Assembly: GCA_025526995.1 (NCBI GenBank)
Contig: JAHLKG010000004.1
Coordinates: forward strand, 682,001 to 746,000
Reading direction: 5' to 3'
Source: Powellomyces hirtus
Taxonomy: Eukaryota > Chytridiomycota > Chytridiomycetes > Spizellomycetales > Powellomycetaceae
Length of the DNA: 64,000 bases
Shown here: positions 44,814-58,607 of the stretch, piece after piece
Layout of the letters: the number at the start of each line of letters is the position of its first letter
How positions within the stretch are numbered: the first letter of the stretch is position 1
Notes under the pieces: model-generated
The model's database searches: none
The model's input: only the letters and a program-made list of their open reading frames with translations
Told to the model about the DNA's origin: nothing
Position numbers and translations under genes: made by a program

Positions 44814-46695
44814 TCAGATGCGTTTGTCCGCGGTCTGAAGTGTGCTAGCGCTTCCGTCCTCATGATGGTACGCAGGCGGGAGGCGATTAAGGGTTCCATC
44901 AACATTGATGGTCTGCACGTTGTGGCGAGGAACTCCAGCAGGGTTTACGTTCTTGGTAACCTCAGGGTCCTTCCTGAAGACTCTAATAGGTTTGCCCGTA
45001 GCGCGCCTCACGATTACTTCTACACCAGCAGCCAACGATACGCCGATGACACTGGAACAGAGAGCAATGATAAACGAAACCCAGTCATATTCCGCGTAAA
45101 ACTTTTGTCTGATGCCCGTTCCGTAGTCTCCGGTTTCCAGCCGTCCATAGGTGGCCACAGAAAACATGGCAAAGAGAATGCCAAAGTTAACGGAACGTCC
45201 GTGCACGTAACCCTCCAGCCTCTTGCTCAGTCCCAGGACCATCGGGAGGGTGGCGCAGGAAGTGGTCATGTTGGTGATGAGGTACAGCAGGTTGATGTTG
45301 TAGCCCTGTATTGCAACGATAACAATAGGGACGTTGAGGAAGATCACCAGGAGACGCGCTGCCATGAGGGGAAACTCGTTGTAACCAAATAATTGGGGAA
45401 CTCGTAAAGACATGGCCAAAGAAGCGACCGTATCGGTGAGAGCGCTCTGGAAGGCATCGACGGCGGATTCGTTCATGACCGAGGCAAGAATGACGACCAA
45501 GACAACCACCCAGATGTCATCGTTGGTGTTTCCTTTAGTAATCAGGTCAAAGAAGCCCAGGCCCGATTCGCTTACGGCGTAACCAGACCATGCAGCCAAG
45601 AACCCTCCAAATCCAAAGAAGAACGCCACGAGGACGGCGAATCCAGCTCCGATTGCGGCTCCACGGAACAGCGTCTTCGAGTCTTGAGATGCCCACACGC
45701 GCTGCCAGACGGCGTCCGAGAAAAAGGTTGCACAAATGAGAGACACGCCCATCGTCACGATGGAGGTGTACCCTTGGTAGTTGGCGTCCAGCGTCGGGGG
45801 AAGCGGTGGGCGGGGGTCAGGCAGCCGGAATGTGACCGCAACGTACACGGCTGTCACAGCCATCAATGTGATGGTAAAGAATCCCTGGTACTGATCTGTA
45901 ACGATGGATGCGTAGAGACCTCCCACGGCAGTATACACCATGGTCACCGTGCCGACGATGATAATCGGGACGAGCGGGTTGACGTTGACGACGGATTTAA
46001 ACAGAAGACCAATGGTGGTGTACTCTGCTGTAAGGTCTGAAGAAAGGCCGAAGAAAAAGATCTTGATTAGAATCTTACACTTTCCAAGAACTGATAGTCT
46101 TCATGACACGTACTAATTCCCATGTTGAGCAATACAATTAGCGACACAAGAATCTGGGTCGTTGGTCCAAAGCGACGGTTGGCAAAGTCGCCCCAAGACA
46201 GAACATGTGGGTACTTGTTCCTGATGCGTTCACCAACATGTGCAACCTACGTTTGCAACAAGTTTGAGCAGCCGATTCCAAGAACCAAAAGTAGTTCTCA
46301 TGTTACCAATATAATGGGTACTCCTGTAAAGATGGCATAGAACATCAACCCGAGGTAACCCGCACCGAATTCCTTATCAATTGCGTATGCAGGCAGAGCA
46401 TAGACAACCCTAAACCAAACCGACTCTGCGTTAGGATTGAGAGATCCCAAAGCGCAACAGGCACCGCGAAGCTCGCCTGCGCGGATACATACCAAGAGCC
46501 GGTGACACTGGCAAAGAAACTCCATCCTATTCTCCACAGCGGTATCGCTCTCCTCGCCGTCAAGAAGAATTCCGTGCTCTGGTCCTCCACAATTCCCTTC
46601 TTCATTCGCCGTCGGGAAATGATCAGCGCGAGGAGGCCGAATAGCACCACCGCCGTGATGGACAACGGGAGGGCGAGACTCTGGACAGTGGGCAT
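44814..46695 (-). CDS. Sodium:solute symporter family transporter (urea/DUR3-like)
   Basis: Multi-pass importer of the SSF superfamily. Exons 46493-46695, 46307-46409, 46114-46246 and 44814-46036 total 1662 nt (553 aa). The N-terminus holds helix 1 (LPLSITAVVLFGLLALIISR) and then FFLTARRAIPLWRIGWSFFA and SVTGSWVVYALPAYAI, where the splice forms TGSW. Other landmarks: YPHVLSWGDFANRRFGP, NLTAEYTTIGLLFKSVVNVN, MVYTAVGGLYASIVTDQYQG (the highly conserved SSF GGL...TD.vQ block), SVMNESAVDAFQSALTDTVA and GYNINLLYLITNM. Fungal members near this type include urea transporter DUR3; the substrate is not proven. A second ATG at 46731 would add 12 residues. Confidence 0.88.
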
Positions 46696-47612
46696 TTTCT
46701 CGACTGTATGTGGCGAGGATTTATTTCCCAAAAGTGGACTGAGACAAGCCGGGTGGGAGAATTACAATCGCAAGCGAGCCGACAAGAAGGGGCAGGCAGA
46801 TGTAAGATGGTAAAATGGAAAGAAAGCCGTTGCCCTTCCAAAGGTGAGAAAAAAAAAAGAAAGAAAGAAAGATCATCCAGACCGAGTCACGTCGTGTAAC
46901 AGAGTACGACTATTGGATTCATTCTCGTTGCTGCGCAACTATTTGTCCCCAACGCGCTTTCCGCATTGATAATGCGTGCGTGCTGGAGTTACAATATCGA
47001 TAGATGGAAAGACTGCTCATTATTGCTCAGATATCTGTCAGAGAAGAGCGATGATCTGAATGCAGCAACCAGACTGCAAGCAGGCAGGACTGGTAGTCCC
47101 TCTTGTCGGGCGAACTCTTGTAGTTTCCTGATGTCGGGCGAACTCTGTAAATAACATGGGGGGTTGCGAACCATGATGATAAATATGTAGACGGTCATTT
47201 GTTGTTAGCGCCCTGAAAAGAATGTTGGGGATAAACTTATGTATTTTTGTAACGCATTTCAAAGTCTATCAAGAACAAATCAGGAAAGATGCTCTTACTG
47301 TACACGTTGAGAACTCGGCGCGTATCGCACGCGTTCTCATCCAGGCGAGTTGCAAACAAACGGAACCAAAAAGCAAAGATGATGCAGGGGTCAGAAATAA
47401 ATATAGCGCACTTGAAAGTGTCAAGTGAAGCTCGTCTTGCGGTATATGTTGAGTCTTGATTGCACAATGCCAAAGGAGAGATGATTTGGCTTAAATGACA
47501 GTAAAAACATTTAGGAAGAGACGCGAACGCAGCAAAGGCAACGAAACCTGATGGTTCTGATTCTTGGACATCTAGAGTCGTTCGGGTAAGAACTAGAAAA
47601 AAGAAACCTGTC
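46696..47612. other. Divergent intergenic region: transporter and KATNAL2 promoters
   Basis: No coding frame with family features was found on either strand. An X-box-like element near the right end is listed separately. Confidence 0.35.
47529..47542. promoter_or_regulatory. Weak RFX X-box-like element upstream of KATNAL2
   Basis: On the minus strand reads GTTGCCTTTGCTGC, about 70 bp before the start codon. It shares a full GTTGCC half-site with the RFX X-box, but the second half is poor. X-boxes drive ciliary genes in animals; use in zoosporic fungi is only an inference. Confidence 0.2.
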
Positions 47613-50041
<2,429 letters not shown>

Positions 50042-50163
50042 TTGAAACAACACATGAATATTGAACACACATTATCATCAGAATAAGCGTTGTGCTATTG
50101 TCGCAAAAGTTTGTCGGGGTTCCTGTTTTTCAGATTAACAGGTGATAATACAGGCCTCGGGCA

Positions 50164-52263
50164 TCAACGGATAACAAGCAGAACCGTTGCGATGGCACAC
50201 ATCACGTAAACAAATGTCCGGTGGATATCGATCATACTCGCAGCGCTAAAGTCCGTGGTCATATTGCCGGAACTGCCAGAGCTGCCCTTGCCACCCTTGC
50301 CGCCAGCGCTTGAACCGGGAGAACCCGAATTGGAAGTGGATGTCTCATCGGATCCCGCGACCGAGGCTTTGGCAATCGTAAATGGGTTGCTCACAGCTCC
50401 CACTTGCTCCGTAACACCAGCGCTGGTTACCACGTTGCCCCAGATGTACAGGAAGTAGTCGTTGCCAAGTTGGTATTGTGTGTATTGGAGCAAATCGTCG
50501 ACGTGTACCGTGTAGCTAAGAGTCTTTGCAGGCAAAGGGTTTACAACAATGGACTTGAACAGCTTGTATGTCACTGTTGACAAAGTTTGCGGATGAGCGC
50601 GTGCTCCGCGACACATGCGCGATTGGAGGTGCTATCATCATACCTGATTTCTTATACAAATCAATCCTCCATCCATCAACCGGTAAAGTCGATGTATAAG
50701 TCCATGAGAATGTGGCGTTTGATTCCAATACCCATGTGGTTGGAGCAGTCACACTAGCCTCTATTTAGCGGATAAAGAGAAACGATAAACACACGAGATG
50801 CTCCAAGTACTTTAGAAGATATGAGACAAAGGCACTCACTGTATGCATTATAAATGGTCTTATCCGCAACGACAATGACTTCCTTGGTAATTCCGCTGAT
50901 GGGATCAATGGCATCAATAGTGGCCGCTGTGGTTGTCCCAGAGTAACCCCACACACGAACAAAGTACAGCCCAGAAGAAAGATCATCAGGAACTTTAAAT
51001 TGCATGCTACCGCCGGTGCCGACATTCTGAACATTGGTCGCAAGACGGATGCCCATAGACTCCCGGTGTCCAAGGGCAGCATTGTAGAGATCCACGTTCC
51101 ATGATGCGATTGGATCCATTTCAACACCAGGCACGAACTCCCATGAAACACCGCCGGTACCACCAGTGTATAACAGCGGATTCACCGTGATGGTCATTCC
51201 AGTGTGGCCCATGGCAGGAGCGTTCTGAACCGTGAATTCAGAAGAATGAAGGATCGGACTATTGGCCACAGTAGCAACGTTGACGCTGCTTTTCTCCACT
51301 TTGGTGGTGCCGGACCTGGTCACGCGCAGGTGGTATCTCGTGCTGAGACGCAACGTTGCGGGCACGCTCCATGAGTATGTGATGATCCCGGACGCTCCGG
51401 AGATGGGGATATGGTCATCTATGGTGTACCAGTCCTTCCAATCGGAGTTGGAAACATCAAGGCGGATGTTTTTGACGCCGTCGAAGGCTGTTCCAATTGT
51501 AAAGTTAAGGGTTTCTTGACGACCCGTGACAAGGGTCATCGAATCCGTTCCAATAGCTCCAGGATGATGAAAGACACCTTCAAAGAAAGACATGACCGGG
51601 TGAGCAAACTATGAACTAGTTCTAACTACAATTGAACAAAATGCTTTCGGTTCTCCAAGGCATCCATGCCCATCACATCTCGTCAGCCGTCCGCGTCACC
51701 ATAACAAAGTCGAACGTCCATTTACCTGCATTGGGGTCAACAATTGCAAAATGATCCGAATCCGGAACCATATACTGGTCTACTCCATTTGTACCAGCAA
51801 CGGGGCCCCACACTTTAATGATATAGTTGGGTCCCGTGTCGTAGTCTTTCCCAATGTTTACAACCACACTGCCTTTACTCTCTGTGGGAGCAGGCGCATT
51901 GGTGGCGATCTCTTTGTAGAACGTTGTTTGACCCTACAAGGTGGGTGTATGGCTGTTAGACAGCGCATGCCATTATATGTATTTGGGTCACTGCACACCT
52001 ACCTGTACATAGTACAAGTCCACATTCACATACTGGAGTGGGACAGAACAGATAAAGCTAATGGTGTATTCGCCACCTCGCGCAAACTGAGCCCCTGCAC
52101 CAGGAGCAATGATTTTATCCCCTGTGACCACGGGCCTCACATCTCTCTGCGCGAGAGGTGCACGCCTCTGCCGGAAAATTAATTTGTCGGCGGAGAAGAA
52201 GAAATAGGCAGCCAAACCGAGCACAAGAAGCGCCGCACTGCGGAAGGCGTTTAACCCAAACAT
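50164..52263 (-). CDS. Surface protein with four Kre9/KNH-like repeats and GPI signal
   Basis: Exons 52003-52263, 51726-51933, 50840-51577, 50644-50760 and 50164-50573 total 1734 nt (577 aa). A hydrophobic N-terminus (SAALLVLGLAAYFFFSAD) acts as signal or anchor. Four Ig-like units follow, each with a strand pair around a W/F core and a VDLY-type block (QYVNVDLYYVQ, VKNIRLDVSNS, ASWNVDLYNAA, DGWRIDLYKKS) and ending in a Y-x-I/V-x-V/I-W-G strand (YIIKVWG, YHLRVTR, YFVRVWG, YFLYIWG). This is the pattern of the fungal Ser/Thr-rich GPI family related to Kre9/Knh1 (beta-1,6-glucan). A Ser/Gly-rich tail precedes a hydrophobic C-terminus (VYVMCAIATVLLVI). Cell-wall or surface role is inferred. Confidence 0.82.
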
Positions 52264-53067
52264 CCTGCACCAGACAAGTTTGAACCGTTGTGTTGGCGGC
52301 TTTGTTTGATTCGGAAAACAGGGTCCAATACTAGAACACTATGGGAAACATTCGCAGAAATCCCGACATGCAGTTGACAGCGAAGAACGCGGCGCCGTGG
52401 CGCGTTTCTGCTGACATCAGCCAGGTAGGCAGACTGTCCAAATAGAGATAAAGTGCACTGGAGTGAGCCCCGTAACCATCAGCCGCATCCGTGGATGGGT
52501 ATGAGTTGGTTTTGTACCACGTCCGAAGGGCATGAGCTGGATCTGTATCACCCCACTTAAAGGCGTGAATCCGCTTTGTATCACATTGTGAGATGTGAGT
52601 CGGTTTCGTGGAACCTGCACAGGCGGCGTGACCGCGTAGCCGTTTTGGATTTGGATGGGAGGCGAAATTCACGAACTGTGCGTTTACGAGTGCAAAGCCA
52701 CAGCAGATCCCAAGTTGGAGCGAAGGCGCCGACGACTGCTGACTTCTTCCTGTGGAATTTATTGAATGTGACAAACAAACTGACGGACGCGCGCGTCAAC
52801 TCGGTGCACAGCCACTTGTTTGGTTGTTGCAGTTCTCAACGATCCTAATAGGATGTTACTCTCAAGTTACCTGTTCCCACGGACCCCCACTTTGTTACAA
52901 ATACGCCCCTTGCAGTGTATAAAAAGGGACGAGAGAGACACAAAGCACCTCCCCCGTTAGTCAAACAAAATCGCAAAGAAGCCGACCAATCTATAATACA
53001 CAACAAAATCAAAGCATCAAGAGTCGCCCCCGTCTTCTCCAGGACCTCAGTGTCGCGCATCTTCACA
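52264..53067. other. Divergent promoter region
   Basis: Upstream of both the Kre9-like gene (-) and the acyl-CoA synthetase (+). Three related GTGAGTYGGTTTTGT-like or GTATGAGTTGG blocks recur at about 52497-52610 (ATGAGTTGGTTTTG, ATGAGCTGG, GTGAGTCGGTTTCG). No gene was seen. Confidence 0.35.
52918..52926 (+). promoter_or_regulatory. TATA box of the acyl-CoA synthetase gene
   Basis: TATAAAAAG at 52918-52926, 142 bp before the start codon. It is the clearest TATA box in the window. Confidence 0.65.
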
Positions 53068-55357
53068 ATGCCAACCTTCACCTCGGCCCCTGGTGCCCCA
53101 GCCCCTGTGCCTTACCCCAGCAGATTCGCCAGCCCGGCCGTCGCAACACTCAACAAGAACAACGGTCTCGCCGCTTATCAGAATGAACTGCACAGGCAGA
53201 GCATGGCCGACCCGGTCAAGTTCTGGGCAAAGGAGGCCGATGATATCGCATGGGAAACGAAGTGCGACAAGGTGCTGGAGATGGATAGCCAGAAATATCA
53301 GGAGCCCGGCTATGCTTGGTTCCCCAATGGAAAGGTACATGTCTCTTTGGCGCTCGGGAGACGACCTCTCTCTGTACTGTAGCTAATTTCCCACGCTTGT
53401 TTTGTTTCTAGCTCAACACTTGCTACAATGCTGTGGACAGACACGTCATTGCGGGAAACGGGAAGAGGACAGCAATCATCTATGATTCCCCCGTAACTGG
53501 CGTGAAGTCGCGCATCAGCTACGAGGAGCTCTTGCACAAAGTGTCTACATTTGCTGCAGTTCTCCAATCGCATGGTGTACAGAAAGGTGATACAGTCGTC
53601 GTTTACATGCCCATGGTTCCGGAGGCCGTGGTGGGCATGCTCGCCTGTGCTCGCTTGGGTGCCATCCACAGCGTCGTCTTTGGTGGTTTCGCGCCCAAGG
53701 AACTGGCAAAACGTATCGAAGACTGTAAACCAAAAGGTGTGTCTCTCTTCTCGAGTTCGATTTCCCCCCGGCTTGATATGCTAACAATTCTCTGTCTGAC
53801 CTCAGTAATTCTTGGTGCTACCTGCGGAATCGAGCCAAAGAAGATCTTCAAGTACATGCCAATGATCGAGGCTGCTGTTGAGCTTTGCAAACACAAGCCC
53901 AGCGCATTGATCATTTTGCAGCGGCCGCAATGTGTCGCGAACCTCAGCGCAAGCCGCGGGGAACACGATTGGGCAGCCGAGGTAGCCGCGGCTGAAAAGG
54001 ACGGGGCGAAAGCTGGCTGCACCATCATGAGTTCTCGAGATCCCCTCTATCTCTTGTACACCTCGGGCTCGACAGGTACACCAAAAGGGGTAATTCGCGA
54101 CAATGGCGGACATGCTGTTGCTATCAATTGGACCATGAAGAACATTGTCGGCTTGAAGCCTGGAGATGTCTTCTTCTCAGCCTCGGACGTTGGATGGGTG
54201 GTCGGCCACAGTTTCATCGTCTACGGCCCTCTGATCAGCGGATGCACAACCATTGTCTACGAAGGCAAGCCGGTCGGATCTCCTGATGCTGGCGCGTTTT
54301 GGAGAGTAGTGGAAGAGTATGGCGTGAAGTCTCTGTTCACTGCTCCCACCGCAATCCGAGCTGTCAAGAGAAAAGATCCCAATGGCGATCTCATCAAGAA
54401 GTACAACATCTCTACTCTTAAAAATCTTTTCCTTGTTGGTGAGCGGTCAGACCCTGACACGGTTGCGCAGTATCACAAGCTGTTGAACATTCCCATTCGC
54501 GATAACTGGTGGCAAACGGAGACTGGGTGAGTATTGCCGTTCATAAAGTCTGCGGAAGGAGATCGCTCTTTCTTATCCATCAATCTGCATGTGCTTGTAG
54601 CTGGCCCATGACGGCTGCTGCGCAGATGTCTTCCCCTGATCTTGCCTCCAAGACCAAGCTAGGATCGGCTGGCCCTCCTGTTCCGGGCTATGACATTCGC
54701 GTTCTTGTTCCGAAATCCGGCGTAGTGCGTGAAGACCTCGAAGACGAGCAGCAGGAGTACATTGAGGCAAAGGCTGGGGAACTCGGGACGCTGGCCGTGA
54801 AACTTCCCCTTCCACCGGGTACCTTCCCCACTCTCTGGAACAACCACAAGGGCTACCTGAAATCTTACTTCGAGAAGTTCCCTGGATATTATGATACCGC
54901 TGACGCGGGGCTCATTGACGAGGACGGATACGTTTCCATCATGTCACGCACTGACGATATCATCAACACAGCTGGACATCGCCTCTCCACTGGTGGAATG
55001 GAGCAAATCGTGTCGGCTCACAAGAGTGTGGCAGAGTGTGCCGTTATTGGCGCCGCCGACCAGCTCAAGGGCGAGTTGCCTCTCGGCTTCATTGTTCTCA
55101 AAGACGGCGTCTCCACAACACCGAAGCAGATTGAGGCTGAGCTCAAAGCCGCGATCCGATCCCAGATTGGTGCGATTGCCTGCTTTGACAAGACCTTTGT
55201 CGTCCATCGCTTGCCGAAAACCCGTTCGGGCAAGGTGCTCCGCCGTACCCTTCGTGCAATTGCCAACGGCACCAAATACGAAGTTCCAGCTACCATCGAA
55301 GATGAATCCGTCTTGAAGGATCTGGAGGCTTTGTTTGCCCCAAAGGCAAAATTGTAG
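53068..55357 (+). CDS. Short-chain acyl-CoA synthetase (propionate/acetate type, ACSS3/PrpE-like)
   Basis: Joins a short-chain acid to CoA through an acyl-AMP. Exons 53068-53334, 53412-53736, 53806-54526 and 54601-55357 total 2070 nt (689 aa). The ANL-superfamily motifs are LLYTSGSTGTPKGVIRDNGG (P-loop), FTAPTAIRAVKRKDPNG, NWWQTETGWPM (joined at intron 3), HKGYLKSYFEKFPGYYDTAD, SRTDDIINTAGHRLSTG and the catalytic lysine in LPKTRSGKVLRRTLRAI. The opening (LHRQSMADPVKFWAKEADDI ... LNTCYNAVDRHV) and ASDVGWVVGHSFIVYGPLIS fit the PrpE/ACSS3 branch more than classical Acs1. The last three residues, AKL, match a type-1 peroxisomal signal. The final choice between acetate and propionate cannot be made by eye. 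Confidence 0.93.
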
Positions 55358-55573
55358 ACTCATATGAATTGAAGTTAAGCCGGCTCTTCCTATTCATAGC
55401 TCCTTTTCCTTTTTTCCCTTTGTTGTAGTTCCTTGTTCCGTTTGTTTCCTACGCAGAACTTCATGTATATACAGTTTGTGAAGAGGACGATGATATCATT
55501 ACAAAAACCTCGCTTTGATCCTATCATACGGACGGAAGGAGATCTTGTAAATTTGCAAAAAGAAAAAAAAGCA

Positions 55574-58372
55574 TTATTCTTCTCGACCACCAGCGTCTCC
55601 GCCTCCAGCTTCATTGTCGCTCTCGATCATTGGTGGAGCCATATCGTCACTGGCTGCCTCATTATTGGCGCCGCCCCACGGTCCAAACAGGCCGAGCCGG
55701 GAGAATGTATCTCTACACAACAGATACCATGTCAGATTACAACCATCTTTCATGAGCGATGCTCACATTCTCCATTACCTTAGCCCACTCATAAAGTCCT
55801 GATTAGAAGTTCCGTCAGCAGAAGCAGTAGCTGGGAACAAGCCGGGCAGACTCTCCTGCATTGCGCGCAGAGTAGCAGCCACCTGCTCATCTCTTTCTCC
55901 ATCGATGAGATCGTTTGGCGGATTCAGGACCCCATCCGCCAGATCCGCCAGATCCCGGATATCCCCCTCCGCGTTGTCGGCAATATCGGCATCGTCATCG
56001 TCTATCAGCCCTTCACCACCCGGCCGGTTCATCCATGGGAGAAGCTGTTGCAGCATGTTGCTCAAGAAGCCTGAGGGATCTCGAGCCGCCGCGCTTTGTT
56101 GTTGTTCGAATTCGTGGTAGGGAGATGGAAACCCGTTCTCGGGTGGGATGGGGTCGTGCGCCTGAATTCCAGCAGCGGTGACATCTGGTGGAAGTGCTGA
56201 TGTGATTGATGCGAAATCTGAAACAAAAAGCGTGTTGGGATTTTAAGATTGACCTTTTGCGGGGAAAGCCCAGTGTTCAATTCACCTGAGATAAAAATGT
56301 GCCGCGAAAGATTCCGTGGTATGTCCTTTTGGAATTCGGAACGGATCTGCTTGGATGGAGAGCAGCTGTTTGCGTCCTTTCCGGAATGGCGCGTTGCTAC
56401 AACAGACACGTTCTCCCGGAGCCATGCCAAGACTTCAGGCACTTTCCACAAGGTGTGATTGCGTTCCACATAGAGCTGGATGGCGAGATTCAAGTACGGA
56501 GGAGCATTGACGCCACTGAAGAATCCACTGTCGGCCGAGACACCGGCGCTGCTAGTGCCGACTTTGTCGTACAAGCAATTGATCATGGACGGAAAATCTA
56601 TGATGGCCTGCTGTAACCGGGAGGAGCTCTTGGCATGGTCCTACAGAAGGTTATACATGAGATGGCCTCAAGCCAGCTTGCTACCCCATCATGAAAGTCA
56701 CCTGGTTCTTTCCGGTTTCGAGCTCCCATGTGGCCAAAGCTATGCTGAAAGCATGGTTTGGCTTTGAAGCCAACTTCCACTGCTCGCAGTATGCATCCCA
56801 GAAGCGAGAGTACCATTCCACTTCCTTTGCATTAATAGCGTAGAAATCGATGATTCCTAACGTGAAAATCGGATCGTCTTCTGGGTCAAGACTAAGAACC
56901 TATGTCAGTTCCAGAAAGGAGGTTGGGGTCACAGTTATTGATACAAACCTCAAGAGTAGCTTAGCGAACTCGAATGCGGTACGCCAGCAACCTCGTCTGT
57001 GGGATATAATCAAACCTGACAGTCAGATAACACTTCGCGACCAGTGATAAAGCGGACAGAGACTTGCCTCCCTAGATATCCCATGTGTCTGAACACCGCC
57101 AGATGGAAGCTTCTGTTTTCGAATCGCCTATACGATAATCGGCATATTCCAATGGTAATGTTGAATTGAGAATGAAAGCAGCGCTCAAACGCAAACAAGG
57201 CTCGCTCTTTACACAATAATGGGGAGGAGTGGATGGATGTCAGTTGGGAAGGCAAGATAGTTCACCATGACACTTGGGTTGACGCACCAACGAGTTCGGC
57301 GGCCAGTGTTATGTCTCCGCTGTGCTTTGCGATTTCGCTTAGTTGCAAGAGCGAGTCGATGTGATAGGGGTATAAGTGTAGGAGTTGCTGAATCGTGTTC
57401 GGGTCGTGCGTGGCAACACATTCGAGAAAACCTTGCTGAATGTCTTGATAAGATCTCGAATGTACAAACGCAAAATCCAGTATCCCTTGAAACGCGAACG
57501 ACATTAATACAGCTGGCGTTGAGATTGAAGCATCACTCCAAGTACCATTTCTGGTATCAAGCAGATCCATCGTTAGGCCCAGCTTCTCCGCTTTTGGCCA
57601 GTGTTCACGCGGCACCGCCAGCGCCGTCCGCTTGCCACTCCGGATGTATTTTTTGCGACGGATTTCGTCGTTCACCTATAAGTTGTCGATATGAGCGCCC
57701 ATGCAAATGCGGCAGAGACGCCAAGAGAACGCACCACCCGTGACCCAAACATCTTTCTCATCTCAGCGTCTGCATCAAGAGCCCGCGGATCGACGGCCAG
57801 GAGTGATTTCGCAGCTTGAGCCACTTTGATCTCGGGTGATGCGGCAGGCAGTTCGCCAAATCTGCTTGTCTTCGTTAGTATCTGCAGCCTCGCGACATAG
57901 CGGCGTCCCTACTTTTCGTTCAACTCTTTCAAGGTCCTATCAATCTCATCAAGATTGTCGTAAAGATCAGCCGACCCTTTCCGACCACTAGATTTCTCGG
58001 CAGAGGCTTTCGCCAAAGATGTTGCTGCATTCTTCCCTTTCTTCTTCTTCTTCTTTTTTGCGCTTTTCACAGGTGGCCGAGCCTGAGCCACCTCTGGCTC
58101 ATCCTCAACTTCATGCTCCGGTTCCGAGTCCTCTTGATCCAAATCATCGCCAGTGCCTTCATCTCCTCCTGACAGCTGAGCAAACTGTGAGTTTCGCTAT
58201 TGTGTTGCCCACTGAAGAGAAACGTTGAAGCGCTCACCAACGAGAACATGCTCGGTGCCGCTCCAGCGCCAGACTCTGCTACCATTTCCTCGCTTTCGGC
58301 ATCGGAGACAGGTTGTGCCACGGGATGCGAACTTTCGCGCTCACGCATCAGCTTCCGATATGCTCTCGACAT
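55574..58372 (-). CDS. TCF25 / Rqc1 family protein
   Basis: Subunit of the ribosome quality control complex, which tags stalled nascent chains with Ltn1 and Cdc48. The gene starts at 58372 (MSRAYRKLMRERESSHPV) and ends at TAA 55574-55576. The first exon ends at FSL before GTGAGC; the next carries an acidic then lysine-rich block (VKSAKKKKKKKGKNA) typical of the family's basic N-terminus. The conserved domain reads SRSYQDIQQGFLECVATHDP, LLHLYPYHIDSLLQLSEIAK, then ERALFAFERCFHSQFNITIG and CRLSYRRFENRSFHLAVFRH. The C-terminus is LLPWMNRPGGE, then an acidic tail (GDAGGREE). At least eight exons are visible. The models between 55700 and 57000 were not resolved base by base. Confidence 0.88.
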
Positions 58373-58607
58373 TATGTGATATGTGTGATCTTGGAATTAA
58401 ACTGGTTCTGTCCCAAGCGAAATCGAACTGTGGACATGCTTTCGATCATCAATCGATCACCAAGCCACGATGCTGAAGTTAGGCAACGCGCTCAGCCCAA
58501 ACGGACAGATACGACTATTTCACACTCGTGCAATTGTTGAGCTCCATTCGACGCCTTCCCAACATGTACCCAGAAAGTCCAACTCTCATCTCAGCACCAG
58601 CAGCACC

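Noticed and set aside
58390..58470. tRNA-like cloverleaf trace on the minus strand
   Set aside because: A TTCGA-like T-loop is present but no acceptor stem pairs and the D-arm and anticodon arm are absent.
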